From an uncultured Methylobacter sp. (GTDB lineage Bacteria; Pseudomonadota; Gammaproteobacteria; Methylococcales; Methylomonadaceae), in the NCBI GenBank assembly GCA_903831545.1, contig CAIKYI010000240.1:1-10564 (forward strand): a stretch of DNA of 10,564 nucleotides, given 5' to 3'. Within the stretch, counting starts at the first letter, position 1; each line of letters begins with the position of its first letter. The translations under genes were made by a program, and so were the position numbers. Positions 1 to 7,900 of this stretch are shown one piece after another. Below the pieces are notes generated by a model. That model was not told the origin of the DNA, did not search any database, and was given only the letters and a program-made list of their open reading frames with translations.

Positions 1-123
1 GCATTGGCATACATTAAGCCTAAAATTAATTGAGCTGCCAAGCTAAACATGGGACATAAAAATAGAATACAAAAAACACCTCATTTTTCTAATGGGGCGC
101 AAACGGCAATTACCGGTGGGTAA
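1..123. other. left-edge stretch without a recognisable gene
   Basis: This is the sequence downstream of the minus-strand small membrane-protein gene. Reading on past that gene's stop in all three minus frames gives stop codons within a few tens of codons, so no continuation of the protein is visible. No tRNA-like or strong hairpin-plus-T-run structure was seen. Any gene further left lies outside the window. Confidence 0.4.
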
Positions 124-351
124 TTAATCCATTGGCATTAACCGGAATATAAAGGCGATAGCCATGCCTGTTAGCGCAAAAAGCCAATTTAAGCGTCCGG
201 TTGCGGTTAAATAAAGCACAATTAATCCGGTAATACACAGTAAAAATAGCCTGAGGTAACCTGCTAAGACGGAAGGAGCTGTTTTTAAAAATGTACGTAA
301 TCCAAAAAATATAATAATGATACATATCAATAGAAGATAAATTTTGATCAA
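124..351 (-). CDS. small hydrophobic membrane protein resembling the N-terminal membrane part of DnaJ-domain membrane proteins
   Basis: The product is 75 residues and almost entirely hydrophobic. Membrane-spanning segments are visible at about residues 2-20, 31-50 and 53-70. The segment 'TATGRLNWLFALTGMAIAF' (about 49-67) recalls, from memory, the membrane region that precedes a C-terminal J domain in some proteobacterial DnaJ-like membrane proteins. No J domain or HPD motif follows: the frame stops after 'RLMPMD'. It may be a stand-alone short relative or a truncated gene. The start is TTG at 349-351, supported by a GAGGAG ribosome-binding site (reverse complement of 360-365) 8 bases upstream. 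An overlapping minus frame starting at 367 reads the same DNA, but its ATG has no such site at the right distance and its protein lacks membrane segments, so it was not chosen. The gene is divergent from mobB. Expression and function are unproven. Confidence 0.6.
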   Translation of the reverse strand: MIKIYLLLICIIIIFFGLRTFLKTAPSVLAGYLRLFLLCITGLIVLYLTATGRLNWLFALTGMAIAFIFRLMPMD

Positions 352-450
352 TGATTATGCTCCTCATTCTGGCGTTGTTGTTATAGTGTTTGGATAAATA
401 ATACCTTAGAATATGACATCTTATGATAACAATCTAATAATTTGGTTGAT
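352..450. promoter_or_regulatory. divergent intergenic region before mobB
   Basis: About 100 AT-rich bases lie between the small minus-strand gene and mobB and must hold promoters for one or both. A TATGAT hexamer at 422-427 could be a -10 box for mobB, but no convincing -35 box sits 16-18 bases upstream of it. No strong ribosome-binding site precedes either candidate mobB start (TTG 442, ATG 451). Only the GAGGAG (360-365, complement) serving the minus-strand gene is clear. Confidence 0.3.
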
Positions 451-978
451 ATGCAGAATACACAAATTCCCGTTTTAGGTTTTGTTGCCGCAAGTGGAAC
501 AGGAAAAACCACTTTATTAACCCAATTAATCCCTATTTTGAAACAAAATGGTCTGCGGATCGGTTTGATTAAACATAGCCATCATGATTTTGAAATTGAC
601 CATCCCGGTAAAGACAGTTTTAAGCTACGCGAAGCGGGAGCTGATTCTGTCATACTGGTTTCTCAATATCGGCGTGCAATAATGACAGAATTAAATCCGG
701 AGCAACAACCCCGACTGGCTGATCAGTTAAAACACTTCGACCAGTCTGCCCTGGATCTGATTTTGATTGAGGGGTTTAGATCAGAGCAGTTTCCTAAAAT
801 TGAAGTTCATCGGGCATCGCTACAAGCGCCTTTGCTTTATCCAAATGATCCTGACATCATCGCTATTGTTACCGATGCTGCCCTGCAAACACCGGACTAT
901 CTAACTCGGTTGGAACTTAATCAACCGACTTTGATTGCCTTATATATTCAAAACCATATTATGAATAATCATGCTTGA
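451..978 (+). CDS. mobB: MobB, molybdopterin-guanine dinucleotide biosynthesis GTP-binding adaptor
   Basis: MobB is a small cytoplasmic GTPase that assists MobA in attaching GMP to molybdopterin, giving the guanine dinucleotide cofactor used by DMSO-reductase-family enzymes. Visible features, counted from ATG 451, are a P-loop 'ASGTGKTT' at residues 14-21, the family segment 'HHDFEIDHPGKDSFKLREAGA' style block at about 44-64 (contiguous HH, DHPGKDS and LREAGA elements), and a Walker B-like strand ending in 'ILIEGFR' at about 104-110. ATG 451 gives 175 residues, which matches the E. coli protein length. An in-frame TTG at 442 would add three residues. Neither start has a good ribosome-binding site, so ATG is preferred. 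The 3' end overlaps moeA by 8 bases in another frame, which points to translational coupling within a two-gene cofactor operon. No mobA is in the window. The family call is secure; the exact start is not. Confidence 0.93.
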   Translation: MQNTQIPVLGFVAASGTGKTTLLTQLIPILKQNGLRIGLIKHSHHDFEIDHPGKDSFKLREAGADSVILVSQYRRAIMTELNPEQQPRLADQLKHFDQSALDLILIEGFRSEQFPKIEVHRASLQAPLLYPNDPDIIAIVTDAALQTPDYLTRLELNQPTLIALYIQNHIMNNHA

Positions 979-2215
979 TGTTTGTAGCCAGGAAGCTCGC
1001 CCTTTATTAACGATTGATGAAGCGCTGGGCAGAATTAAAGACTCTTTAAGTCCCCTAAACGATAAGGAAGAGTTAGCCTTAACTAAAGCCTTGGGACGCG
1101 TGCTGGCAGAATCTGTTTACTCAGCCATTGATATTCCGAACGACCGAAATGCCGCGATGGACGGTTATGCTTTTGACAGTCGTAACATTGTCGATGGCAC
1201 GCCCTTTAAGCTTGTTTTGGCAGGTGTTTCCTGGGCTGGTCGCCCCTTTTCCGGTCAATTAGAGCCTGGTGAGTGCGTCCGGATTTTTACTGGAGCGGTT
1301 ATTCCCGATGGGGCTGATTCTGTGGTCATGCAGGAACAGGTCAGGGTTGAAGAAAGTGGCATACAGTTTCCTGCCAACACAGGCACTCGCCGAAATATCA
1401 GGGAGATTGGGGAAGACGTCAAAAAAGGCGCTTGTTTAATCGCAGAACCTAAAATCCTGACTGCAGTTGATCTTGGCTTATTGGCTTCTGCCGGGATTAC
1501 TCATGTGTTGGTCAAACGCCAGATAAAAATCGCCCATTTTTCTACCGGCGACGAATTGATAGCCGCAGGGCAGTCGCTGGCGTCAGGACAAATCTACGAT
1601 AGCAATCGTACTTTGTTAGGCGGCTTATTGACTGATCCTAATTATCTGGTAGTTGACTTGGGGGTTATTCCTGACAATAAAAAACTGCTTAAAGACAGTT
1701 TTATTGAGGCAGCCAAAAACGCTGATGTCATCATAACCACCGGTGGTGCTTCAGTCGGAGAGGCTGATTATATTAAAGAAATCCTTGCCAGTTGCGGTGA
1801 AGTCAATTTCTGGAAAATTGCCATAAAACCCGGAAAGCCTTTGGCTTTTGGCAAAATAGGCGGTTGTTATTTTTTTGGTTTGCCGGGCAACCCGGTTGCC
1901 GTTGTAGTCACTTTTCAGCAAATTGTGGCGCCGGCATTAAGGCTGCTATCTGGCATATGCAATGCGAACCCGTTAAGGTTTAAAGCGGTATGCACGACGC
2001 CATTAAAAAAAGCCCCGGGGCGTCAGGAGTTTCTTCGAGGTATTCTTAACAAAGATGAACAGGGCGAATTTTTTGTCGCCTCAGCTGGTCAGCAAGGCTC
2101 GCATATCCTTAGTTCCATGAGTCAAAGCAATTGTTATATTGTTTTGCCAAAAGACTGTGACGGAGTAGCAGTCGGTGACACGGTAACAGTCGAGCCCTTT
2201 AGGTTATTTATTTAG
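971..2215 (+). CDS. moeA: MoeA, molybdopterin molybdenumtransferase
   Basis: MoeA inserts molybdate into adenylated molybdopterin to form active molybdenum cofactor in the cytoplasm. The 414-residue length is typical. Family motifs occur in order: 'NAAMDGYAF' at 60-68 (the DGYA block), 'RIFTGAVIPDGADSVVMQE' at 104-122, 'STGDEL' at 191-196, 'IYDSN' at 208-212, 'TTGGASVGEADY' at 256-267 (the MoCF-binding loop), 'KPGKPLAFG' at 286-294 and 'GLPGNPVA' at 303-310. The rest is the C-terminal beta domain. All the motif residues I expect are present and the frame is intact. ATG 971 lies inside the end of mobB. The pairing with mobB suggests a Moco-delivery operon for bis-MGD enzymes such as nitrate reductase or formate dehydrogenase, though no such enzyme is encoded here. 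Confidence 0.97.
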   Translation: MLDVCSQEARPLLTIDEALGRIKDSLSPLNDKEELALTKALGRVLAESVYSAIDIPNDRNAAMDGYAFDSRNIVDGTPFKLVLAGVSWAGRPFSGQLEPGECVRIFTGAVIPDGADSVVMQEQVRVEESGIQFPANTGTRRNIREIGEDVKKGACLIAEPKILTAVDLGLLASAGITHVLVKRQIKIAHFSTGDELIAAGQSLASGQIYDSNRTLLGGLLTDPNYLVVDLGVIPDNKKLLKDSFIEAAKNADVIITTGGASVGEADYIKEILASCGEVNFWKIAIKPGKPLAFGKIGGCYFFGLPGNPVAVVVTFQQIVAPALRLLSGICNANPLRFKAVCTTPLKKAPGRQEFLRGILNKDEQGEFFVASAGQQGSHILSSMSQSNCYIVLPKDCDGVAVGDTVTVEPFRLFI

Positions 2216-2301
2216 GAGCTTGCGGGTAGCGCTACGATGAGTTGGGTGGATTAGTCCGGCTACAAATCGATCCAGGAGTATTTGTTAGGCAGCAAAGAGA
2301 A
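2216..2301. other. convergent intergenic gap after moeA
   Basis: This 86-base gap separates the stops of two convergent genes. It contains a perfect 10-bp palindrome, GTAGCGCTAC, at 2226-2235, eleven bases after the moeA stop. No T-run follows on either strand, so a standard intrinsic terminator is not evident. The stretch 2237-2262 is GC-richer than its surroundings and may be a degenerate intergenic repeat. That is inference only. Confidence 0.3.
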
Positions 2302-3060
2302 TTAATCTAACCGGTCGACTTTAACCAAAATATGCATCTGGCTTTTGTCGATTTCGCGGGTGTAAGTCGATACGTTGTTACTGTTTTCATTAACGCCCCC
2401 AAGTTCAACCCAGACACCAAGATTTATTCTGATTGTGGCCTGTGCGTTCTGGGTTTCAAGTTGTCCCCGGCCGTTCATTTTATCCGACCAGGGCGCTACA
2501 CTCAGAATGACTTGTTGTCCGACCAGTCTTGGAGTTACGTCAAAGCCGGTGGTCGCCTCTGTAAATTCAGTGGTTGTTGGGTAGCCGTAGGCCGAAAAGT
2601 TCTGTTTCGGATAGGCGTTACCCGTTCTAATGTGTGCAGGAACACCTTCCAGTGTCCTGATAGATTGGGTGTTTTGCTCGCGGTCACTATCCTGGGTTTG
2701 ATAAATATGGGCATTGCCTGTGCGGCCGGATTCAGATGTGTTTTTAATAGTGGCCGCTGCGTTTAGTTCCTCGGCAGTGGTTTGTCTGCTCTGAATGACG
2801 GTGATAAGCAGATTGCTTTGCCGTACATCCAGTTGTTTTATGATGGCTTTAATTTCAGCTAACCGGTTAGGTGCTGTTTTGACCAGCAAGTTGGAGCCGT
2901 TATCGATTAGCTGGGTATTATTGTCAAGCAGGGGCGCAATTAATGGCACTATCTCGGATGCTGTACGATTGGCTAAAGGAATCACTTCAATAATGCTGTC
3001 GGCAGCAAAGGCATTGCTGTTCAGCAGAAGGATAAAAATTACTGTTAAAATTTTGTTCAA
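2302..3060 (-). CDS. exported protein with a secretin-type N domain (NolW-like, type II/III secretion short domain)
   Basis: The 252-residue product begins with a signal peptide: Lys3, a hydrophobic run from residue 4 to about 13, and a probable cleavage after 'NAFA' near residue 19. Residues 24-82 form a secretin N1/NolW-like domain, with 'IEVIPLANRTASEIVPLIAPLL' followed by 'GSNLLVKTAPNRLAEIKAIIKQLD'. A low-complexity linker (about 95-135) leads to 'LEGVPAHIRTGNAYP' at 138-151 and 'VTPRLVGQQVILSVAP' to 'GVWVELGGV' at 175-223. These resemble the segments leading into the barrel of secretins, but the barrel itself is absent. It therefore probably acts in the periplasm or at the outer membrane as an accessory protein, not as a pore. 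The start is TTG at 3058-3060: GGAG lies 7 bases upstream (complement of 3068-3071), an in-frame TAG lies just before it, and no ATG comes ahead of the signal peptide. No other secretion genes are nearby. The domain call is good; the function is unknown. Confidence 0.8.
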   Translation of the reverse strand: MNKILTVIFILLLNSNAFAADSIIEVIPLANRTASEIVPLIAPLLDNNTQLIDNGSNLLVKTAPNRLAEIKAIIKQLDVRQSNLLITVIQSRQTTAEELNAAATIKNTSESGRTGNAHIYQTQDSDREQNTQSIRTLEGVPAHIRTGNAYPKQNFSAYGYPTTTEFTEATTGFDVTPRLVGQQVILSVAPWSDKMNGRGQLETQNAQATIRINLGVWVELGGVNENSNNVSTYTREIDKSQMHILVKVDRLD

Positions 3061-3096
3061 AGTGCAGCTCCGCTAAAAACAATGATTAAAGATTAG

Positions 3097-3209
3097 TTCA
3101 ACTTTGTCAGATTACATGATTACACTAGCCGTGCGTCAGGGCTATATTTAAGCTTACCATCACTGGCGCTGGCGGTATGACAAGCTTTGTATAATCTGAC
3201 AAAGTAGAA
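3097..3209. repeat. 113-bp unit with 18-bp terminal inverted repeats (MITE-like)
   Basis: The left arm at 3097-3114 (TTCAACTTTGTCAGATTA) and the right arm at 3192-3209 (TAATCTGACAAAGTAGAA) are inverted copies that match at 17 of 18 positions, with 14 consecutive identical base pairs (3101-3114 against 3192-3205). The 77-base interior does not pair along its length, has no open frame of useful size, and carries two HindIII-type palindromes (AAGCTT at 3150 and 3182). No T-run follows either arm, so a simple terminator is unlikely, and no clear target-site duplication flanks the ends. The unit fills the gap between psd and the secretin-domain gene. A small non-autonomous mobile element or a dispersed intergenic repeat is the best guess. 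Confidence 0.5.
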
Positions 3210-3265
3210 TCAGGTGTCATTTAAATGGTTTTGTTGCGATAAGTAAATAGTCAGTCATGAAACCT

Positions 3266-4126
3266 TTAATCAATAATTCGACCAATTAGCTCGCCCAACT
3301 TAACCGTCTTTTCTGCTTTAAACTCAGCCTCCCATTGCGCTTTGTTTTTGCCAAATAACACAATAATCGTAGAGCCCATATTAAAACGTCCCATTTCTTC
3401 GCCAATGTTTAAAGTGGGCGCTTCCTTACCATATTGCCAGCTTTGAACTTTGCTAACACTGGGTGGAGTGACTACGCCGTGCCAAACTGTTTCTACGCTG
3501 GATACAAAAATTGCTCCGACCAGAATTAAAGCCATGGGGCCGGCATCGGTATCAAATATGGCGGCGACGCGCTCGTTTCTGGCGAAAAGATTGGGAACGG
3601 AATTAACGGTCGCAGGATTAACGCTGAACAAGCGTCCCGGTATATGAACCATTTCTTTTAAGGTGCCGGTCAAGGGCATGTGCAGTCGATGATAGTCTTT
3701 GGGGGACAGGTAAATTGTGGTGAATATGCCGTTGTTAAAGGGTTCTGCGCGTTCTGCGCTTCCGCCCAACAAGTCAGTCGCATTAAAGCTTTTGCCTTTG
3801 GCCTGGAAAATTTGGCCATCGGTTATACAACCGGCCTGACTGACGGCACCGTCGCAAGGGCAGGCAATCGCGTTTGCTTCGGTGCTGAGCGGTCTAATGC
3901 CGGGTTTTAGTTCGCGGGTGAAAAAGTGGTTAAAACTGCTATAGGCATTGATGTCCGGCACCAAAGCTTCAGCCATATTGACGCCGTAATGCCTGATAAT
4001 CTGTTTGATAAACAGGTTTTTCCAGGCTTTGTTTTTTGAATGTGTCAGTTTGCTCATTAGACTGGATAAAGCATGATGAGGCAAAAGATATTGGGGCAGG
4101 GTGGTCAGGGCTTCTTTAAAGTTCAT
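3266..4126 (-). CDS. psd: phosphatidylserine decarboxylase proenzyme
   Basis: Psd removes CO2 from phosphatidylserine to make phosphatidylethanolamine at the inner membrane. The 286-residue length fits the E. coli-type (about 320) family. Visible catalytic elements are Asp92 in 'PCDGAVS' (90-96), His146 and His149 in 'DYHRLHMP' (144-151), and the self-cleavage site Gly-Ser-Thr at 251-253 in 'RFNMGSTIIVLF'. Cleavage before Ser252 would generate the pyruvoyl group and split the chain into a beta subunit of about 251 and an alpha subunit of about 35 residues. 'WHGVV' at 215-219 and 'FNHFFTREL' at 65-73 are also typical. The usual LGST is MGST here, which keeps the reacting serine. The ATG overlaps the stop of the FlhB-like gene (ATGA, 4123-4126), so the two are probably translationally coupled. 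Confidence 0.97.
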   Translation of the reverse strand: MNFKEALTTLPQYLLPHHALSSLMSKLTHSKNKAWKNLFIKQIIRHYGVNMAEALVPDINAYSSFNHFFTRELKPGIRPLSTEANAIACPCDGAVSQAGCITDGQIFQAKGKSFNATDLLGGSAERAEPFNNGIFTTIYLSPKDYHRLHMPLTGTLKEMVHIPGRLFSVNPATVNSVPNLFARNERVAAIFDTDAGPMALILVGAIFVSSVETVWHGVVTPPSVSKVQSWQYGKEAPTLNIGEEMGRFNMGSTIIVLFGKNKAQWEAEFKAEKTVKLGELIGRIID

Positions 4127-4407
4127 GAATGATGATTGTCGGGTGATTTGCCGCTTAAAAAATACGCAAAAGCGATGATTTCTGCGACGGCAACATAGAG
4201 TTCATTGGGGATTTCATCGCCTAACGGAATTTGAGCCAGAATTCTCGCGAGGTCTGGCTCGGTTTGAAGGGGAATTCCGTGCAGTTCGGCTATTGCCAAG
4301 ATTTGTTCTGCGCTAAGACCTGAACCTTTGGCTGTTACCTTGGGCGCGTTTTTGCCGTCGTATTTTAGTGCGACGGCTATGTCCGAGGTGTGGTAGGTCT
4401 GGGCCAT
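4123..4407 (-). CDS. stand-alone FlhB/EscU C-terminal-domain protein
   Basis: The 94-residue protein corresponds to the cytoplasmic C-terminal domain of FlhB, the export-gate switch of the flagellar type III apparatus, without the membrane half. Recognisable segments are 'AVALKYDGKNAPKVTAKGSG' (11-30), 'PDLARILAQIPLGDEIP' (51-67) and 'ELYVAVAEIIAFAYFL' (69-84), which match the family in order. The self-cleaving NPTH motif that should precede the first strand is replaced by 'YHTSDI' (5-10), so autocleavage is not expected. Free FlhB-C-like proteins are known elsewhere (B. subtilis YlqH type) and in some systems relate to export switching. Here no flagellar gene is nearby. The gene lies 6 bases after queF and overlaps psd by 4. 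No strong ribosome-binding site was seen. The family call is good; the role is open. Confidence 0.88.
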   Translation of the reverse strand: MAQTYHTSDIAVALKYDGKNAPKVTAKGSGLSAEQILAIAELHGIPLQTEPDLARILAQIPLGDEIPNELYVAVAEIIAFAYFLSGKSPDNHHS

Positions 4408-4413
4408 GAGGGC

Positions 4414-4803
4414 TTAAGGTAGCGTAATCAGTTCCGGTGCTTGCCAGTCGGGGTTTTTGTGTTCAACGACGACAGTGGTGTAGATGCCCCCACGTACATT
4501 AAATTCGGCTCGAATACGCATGAAATTGGGTGCAATGGCTTTTACAATATCATTGAGAATTTCGTTGGTGACAGCTTCATGAAAAGCGCCCTGATCCCGA
4601 AATGCCCACATGTAGAGTTTAAGTCCTTTAAGTTCTACGCAAAGCGCGGCAGGCACATATTCGATCTGGATGGTAGCAAAATCCGGTTGGCCGGTTTTTG
4701 GGCACAAGCAAGTAAACTCGGGTATGTCAATGCGAATCGTATAATCACGATTCTGTTGTGGGTTATCAAAAGTTTCAAGATCTTTGCTGGGTTGTGTGGT
4801 CAT
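4414..4803 (-). CDS. queF: NADPH-dependent 7-cyano-7-deazaguanine (preQ0) reductase
   Basis: QueF reduces the nitrile of preQ0 to the amine preQ1 in queuosine tRNA modification, in the cytoplasm. At 129 residues it is the short, single-domain (YkvM/B. subtilis) type rather than the long E. coli type. The active-site strand '[20 protein letters not shown]' (30-49) holds the thioimide-forming Cys34 and the proton-donating Asp41. 'FHEAVTNEI' (74-82) supplies His75/Glu76. The QueF signature appears as '[10 protein letters not shown]' (57-66), with Gly where Ser or Ala is usual. No preQ1 riboswitch sequence was recognised in the leader. It is the first gene of a tight minus-strand group with the FlhB-like gene and psd. 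Confidence 0.96.
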   Translation of the reverse strand: MTTQPSKDLETFDNPQQNRDYTIRIDIPEFTCLCPKTGQPDFATIQIEYVPAALCVELKGLKLYMWAFRDQGAFHEAVTNEILNDIVKAIAPNFMRIRAEFNVRGGIYTTVVVEHKNPDWQAPELITLP

Positions 4804-4937
4804 TGTTTGCTAATAAAGTAAGGGAAAATGTGTGTCTAAAGTAGACGCTATAGCCGAAAAAAGTCGAAACTTGACTAATAATCGTTAATAATACCCGGCT
4901 ATTTTAATTCAACTACAGGGATATTCATACCAGTACT
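4804..4937. promoter_or_regulatory. divergent promoter region between queF and smc
   Basis: This 134-base AT-rich region must carry promoters for the queF group (leftward) and smc (rightward). It has a short perfect hairpin-like palindrome, GTCTA-AAG-TAGAC, at 4834-4846. TTGACT at 4871-4876 looks like a -35 box, but the nearest -10-like hexamer (TAATAC, 4889-4894) is only 12 bases away, so the pairing is doubtful. No good ribosome-binding site lies directly before either start. Confidence 0.4.
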
Positions 4938-7900
4938 ATGAAACTTGAAAAAATCAAACTTTCGGGTTTTAAATCCTTTGTTGATCAAACCGTCATTCCG
5001 ATCAGGGGTAACTTGACGGCGATTGTCGGGCCTAATGGCTGCGGAAAATCCAATATAATCGATGCGGTGCGCTGGGTGATGGGCGAAAGTTCGGCCAAAC
5101 ATTTGCGCGGCGGGAGTATGGCTGACGTAATTTTCAATGGTTCTTCGGGACGCAAACCGGTAAGTACGGCTTCCGTAGAACTGGTCTTTAATAACACCGA
5201 AGGCAAGTTGGGTGGTGAATATTCCCAATATGATACTATCGCAATCAAGCGTCAGGTCAGTCGTGACGGTACTTCGCTGTTTATGTTGAATGGTTCGCGG
5301 TGTCGACGTAAAGATATCACCGACATTTTTTTGGGTACCGGTTTGGGCTCAAGAAGTTATGCAATCATTGAACAAGGCACCATTTCGCGCATGGTTGAAG
5401 CCAAACCCGACGAATTAAGAGTGCATATTGAGGAAGCTGCGGGCGTCTCTAAATATAAAGAACGGCGTAACGAAACTGAAACCCGGATGAAACATACCCG
5501 GGAAAATCTGGAACGACTCGATGATTTGCGCGATGAAGTTGAAAAGCAAATCAAGCATCTGCAAAAGCAAGCCGAAAAGGCTGAAAAGTATACCGGGCTA
5601 AAAAAGCAGGAACGTCAGTTCAAGCTGGAATTGCTGGCTATGCGCTGGAATGCCTATCATATGGCAGCCAAACATCTGGATGAAAAATTGCAGACCGTGG
5701 CTCACGAACATAATCGTTTGTTTGTGTGTGTCCGGGACATCGATAAAAATATTGAAAGTAAACGCGCTGAGCATAAAAACCAGCAACAACAGACCAACAG
5801 TTCTCAAGGTGATTATTACCAGATTGTCGCCGAAGTCAGTGGACTTGAACAAACCATCAGGCACAGCGAAAGCAGTCGGGAACAAACCACGACTGAAATT
5901 AAGCGTTTACGCCAACTGGCAGACCAATCATTAAGCGAGCTAGAAGCCGATGTTCAGCAACTTGAAGCGCTTAAAGAGGCTTTATTCGAAGCGGAAGAAA
6001 CCTTGATTGTTGCCGAAGAAAGGCAGGAAGATGTTTTGCATAACCAGCAGGAAGTTCAGCAACAAAGAACTGCCTGGCAAGCTCAGTGGGAAAGGTACCG
6101 ATCGACCAGCTCAAGTTTTCGGGAACAGACCGAGGTGCAGAAAGTAAAAACCGTTCAACTTGAAAACCAGAGCCGTCAGTTGCAGATCCGGTTGGAAAAA
6201 TTGCACAACGAGCGATCAGAATTATTAGCCAATGATTTGCAAGGTGATATTGAGTCACTTGAAGCTGGCATTGAACTTATTGAAATGCAAAGAGAAGCGC
6301 TACAACAACAACTTGAAGCGCTGCATCAACAGATACGCGAGCAGCGGCAACAGGTCAAGCATGATCAAGAGAAGTTGCATCATCTCCGGTCGGAAATGCA
6401 AAGCCTAAAAGGTAAAATCACTTCTCTGGAATTGTTACAGCAACATGCGATGGGTAAAGACAACAAACACCTGAGCGCCTGGCTGGCCTCAGTTGATTTA
6501 AATGAAACGGAGCGTCTGGCTGAATTTTTGGATGTACAAGCCGGCTGGGAGGTAGCGGTTGAAACTGTTTTGGGCAGTCATCTTGAGGCAATTTGTTTAG
6601 CCAGCGCCGAACAGGTTATCGCCGGTTTACAGCGTTTGGCTGATGAATCGCTGATGCTGGTTGAGACGACTGTTAGATCTTCTGGGAACGTTGACAGTAA
6701 TCCGGCCTACCAGCACTTGCTGGATAAAGTAAAAGCCCCCTGGGATTTAAGTAATCTACTGGCTGGCGTTTACTGCGTGGAGGATACCGAAACGGCGAGA
6801 ACGTTATCGGCCAAGCTTAACTCCCATGAATCGGTCATTACGCCTGACGGAACCTGGTTTGGCCCGGGCTGGATAAAAATAATTCGCGCCAAAGACAGTA
6901 AAACCGGGGTATTGCAACGCGAAAAAGATTTGCGTTTGTTAAAGCTGCGTCAGGAAGAAGTCCATCTGGAAATTGAAACTCTGGAAGATCAGCTGGAAAC
7001 AGCAGAAACCGGTTTGAAAGAAGCTGAAGTTAAGCGCGAAGCCATTCAGCAACAGGATAATAATCTGGGTTCTGAACTGTCACTTAAAAGTGCCGAGATG
7101 AGTGCAAATTCAGCCCGTTTTGATCATCAGCAACGTCGCCTTGGGCAGGTCAGTAGTGATATTGACGATATAAGTCGCGAGCTAACGGAAAATGCTGAAG
7201 CCTTCGCCGAGTCGCAACTTATATTGGAGGAAGCCGAACAGTCGATGACCGAGCAGGAGCAAAACAGGGGGACGCTGGAGGCGTTAAATCTTGAATTGCA
7301 ATCCCGGCAACAGCTTATCGACCAAGCGGCTAATGAAGCGCGGCAACAAGTTTATAGTACCAGGGCGCAGATAGAAGCTTTGCGATCTTCCGAAACCTTA
7401 ACCGGCAAACAGCTTGATCGTCTGCACTTGCAGCATCAGCAGTCGTTGGAACGTATCGCCGAACTGGAAAAAAATCTGCATCAAACGCTAACGCCGATGG
7501 ATGACGAAAAAAAACAGCTGGCGCAAATGTTACTGGATAAAGAACAACTGGAAGCCCGATTAAAACAACATCGTCAGCTTCAGGACGATCTGGAAGCGGA
7601 AATTACCCGGCAATCTGAAGAACATATCCGCGTGCAAAGAGATCTGGAAAAACAGAAGGAAGCCTTGGATACTATCCGTTTTGAGTTGCAGGAAAGCAAG
7701 GTGCGTCAGCAAACCGTCAACGAGCAACTTAAAGAAATTGATGCCGATGTTGAGCTGGTTTTGCAAAGCTTGCCGGCTGAAGCAGAAGAAAATGCTTGGA
7801 AAAGAACGGTCGATGATTTATTGGCTCAAATCGAAAGATTAGGTACTATTAACCTGACCGCTATTGAAGAATACCGGGCGCAGTCTGAGCGAATGAGTTT

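Noticed and set aside
124..367. Alternative minus-strand frame of 85 codons starting at 367
   Set aside because: It overlaps the membrane-protein frame, has no ribosome-binding site at a suitable distance and lacks the coherent hydrophobic pattern.
2332..2766. 144-codon open frame on the plus strand opposite the secretin-domain gene
   Set aside because: It is a frame shadow: no recognisable domain, cysteine-rich random-looking composition, and the minus-strand frame has a signal peptide and a known domain.
3097..3209. Intrinsic terminator for psd or attachment site of a prophage
   Set aside because: The arms are 77 bases apart with no T-run, and no integrase or phage gene is in the window.
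4441..4821. 126-codon plus-strand frame opposite queF
   Set aside because: It is antisense to a clearly conserved enzyme and shows no family motifs.
4804..4870. preQ1 riboswitch upstream of queF
   Set aside because: The gene would suit one, but I found neither the A-rich tail nor the C-rich core of the known preQ1 classes in the leader.
4871..4894. Consensus sigma-70 promoter for smc (TTGACT with TAATAC)
   Set aside because: The 12-base spacing is far too short, so it is noted only as part of the divergent region and not called as a promoter.
5598..5885. Antisense open frames within smc (for example this one and others through 8347)
   Set aside because: They arise from codon bias in the long coiled-coil gene and show no independent start signals or domains.
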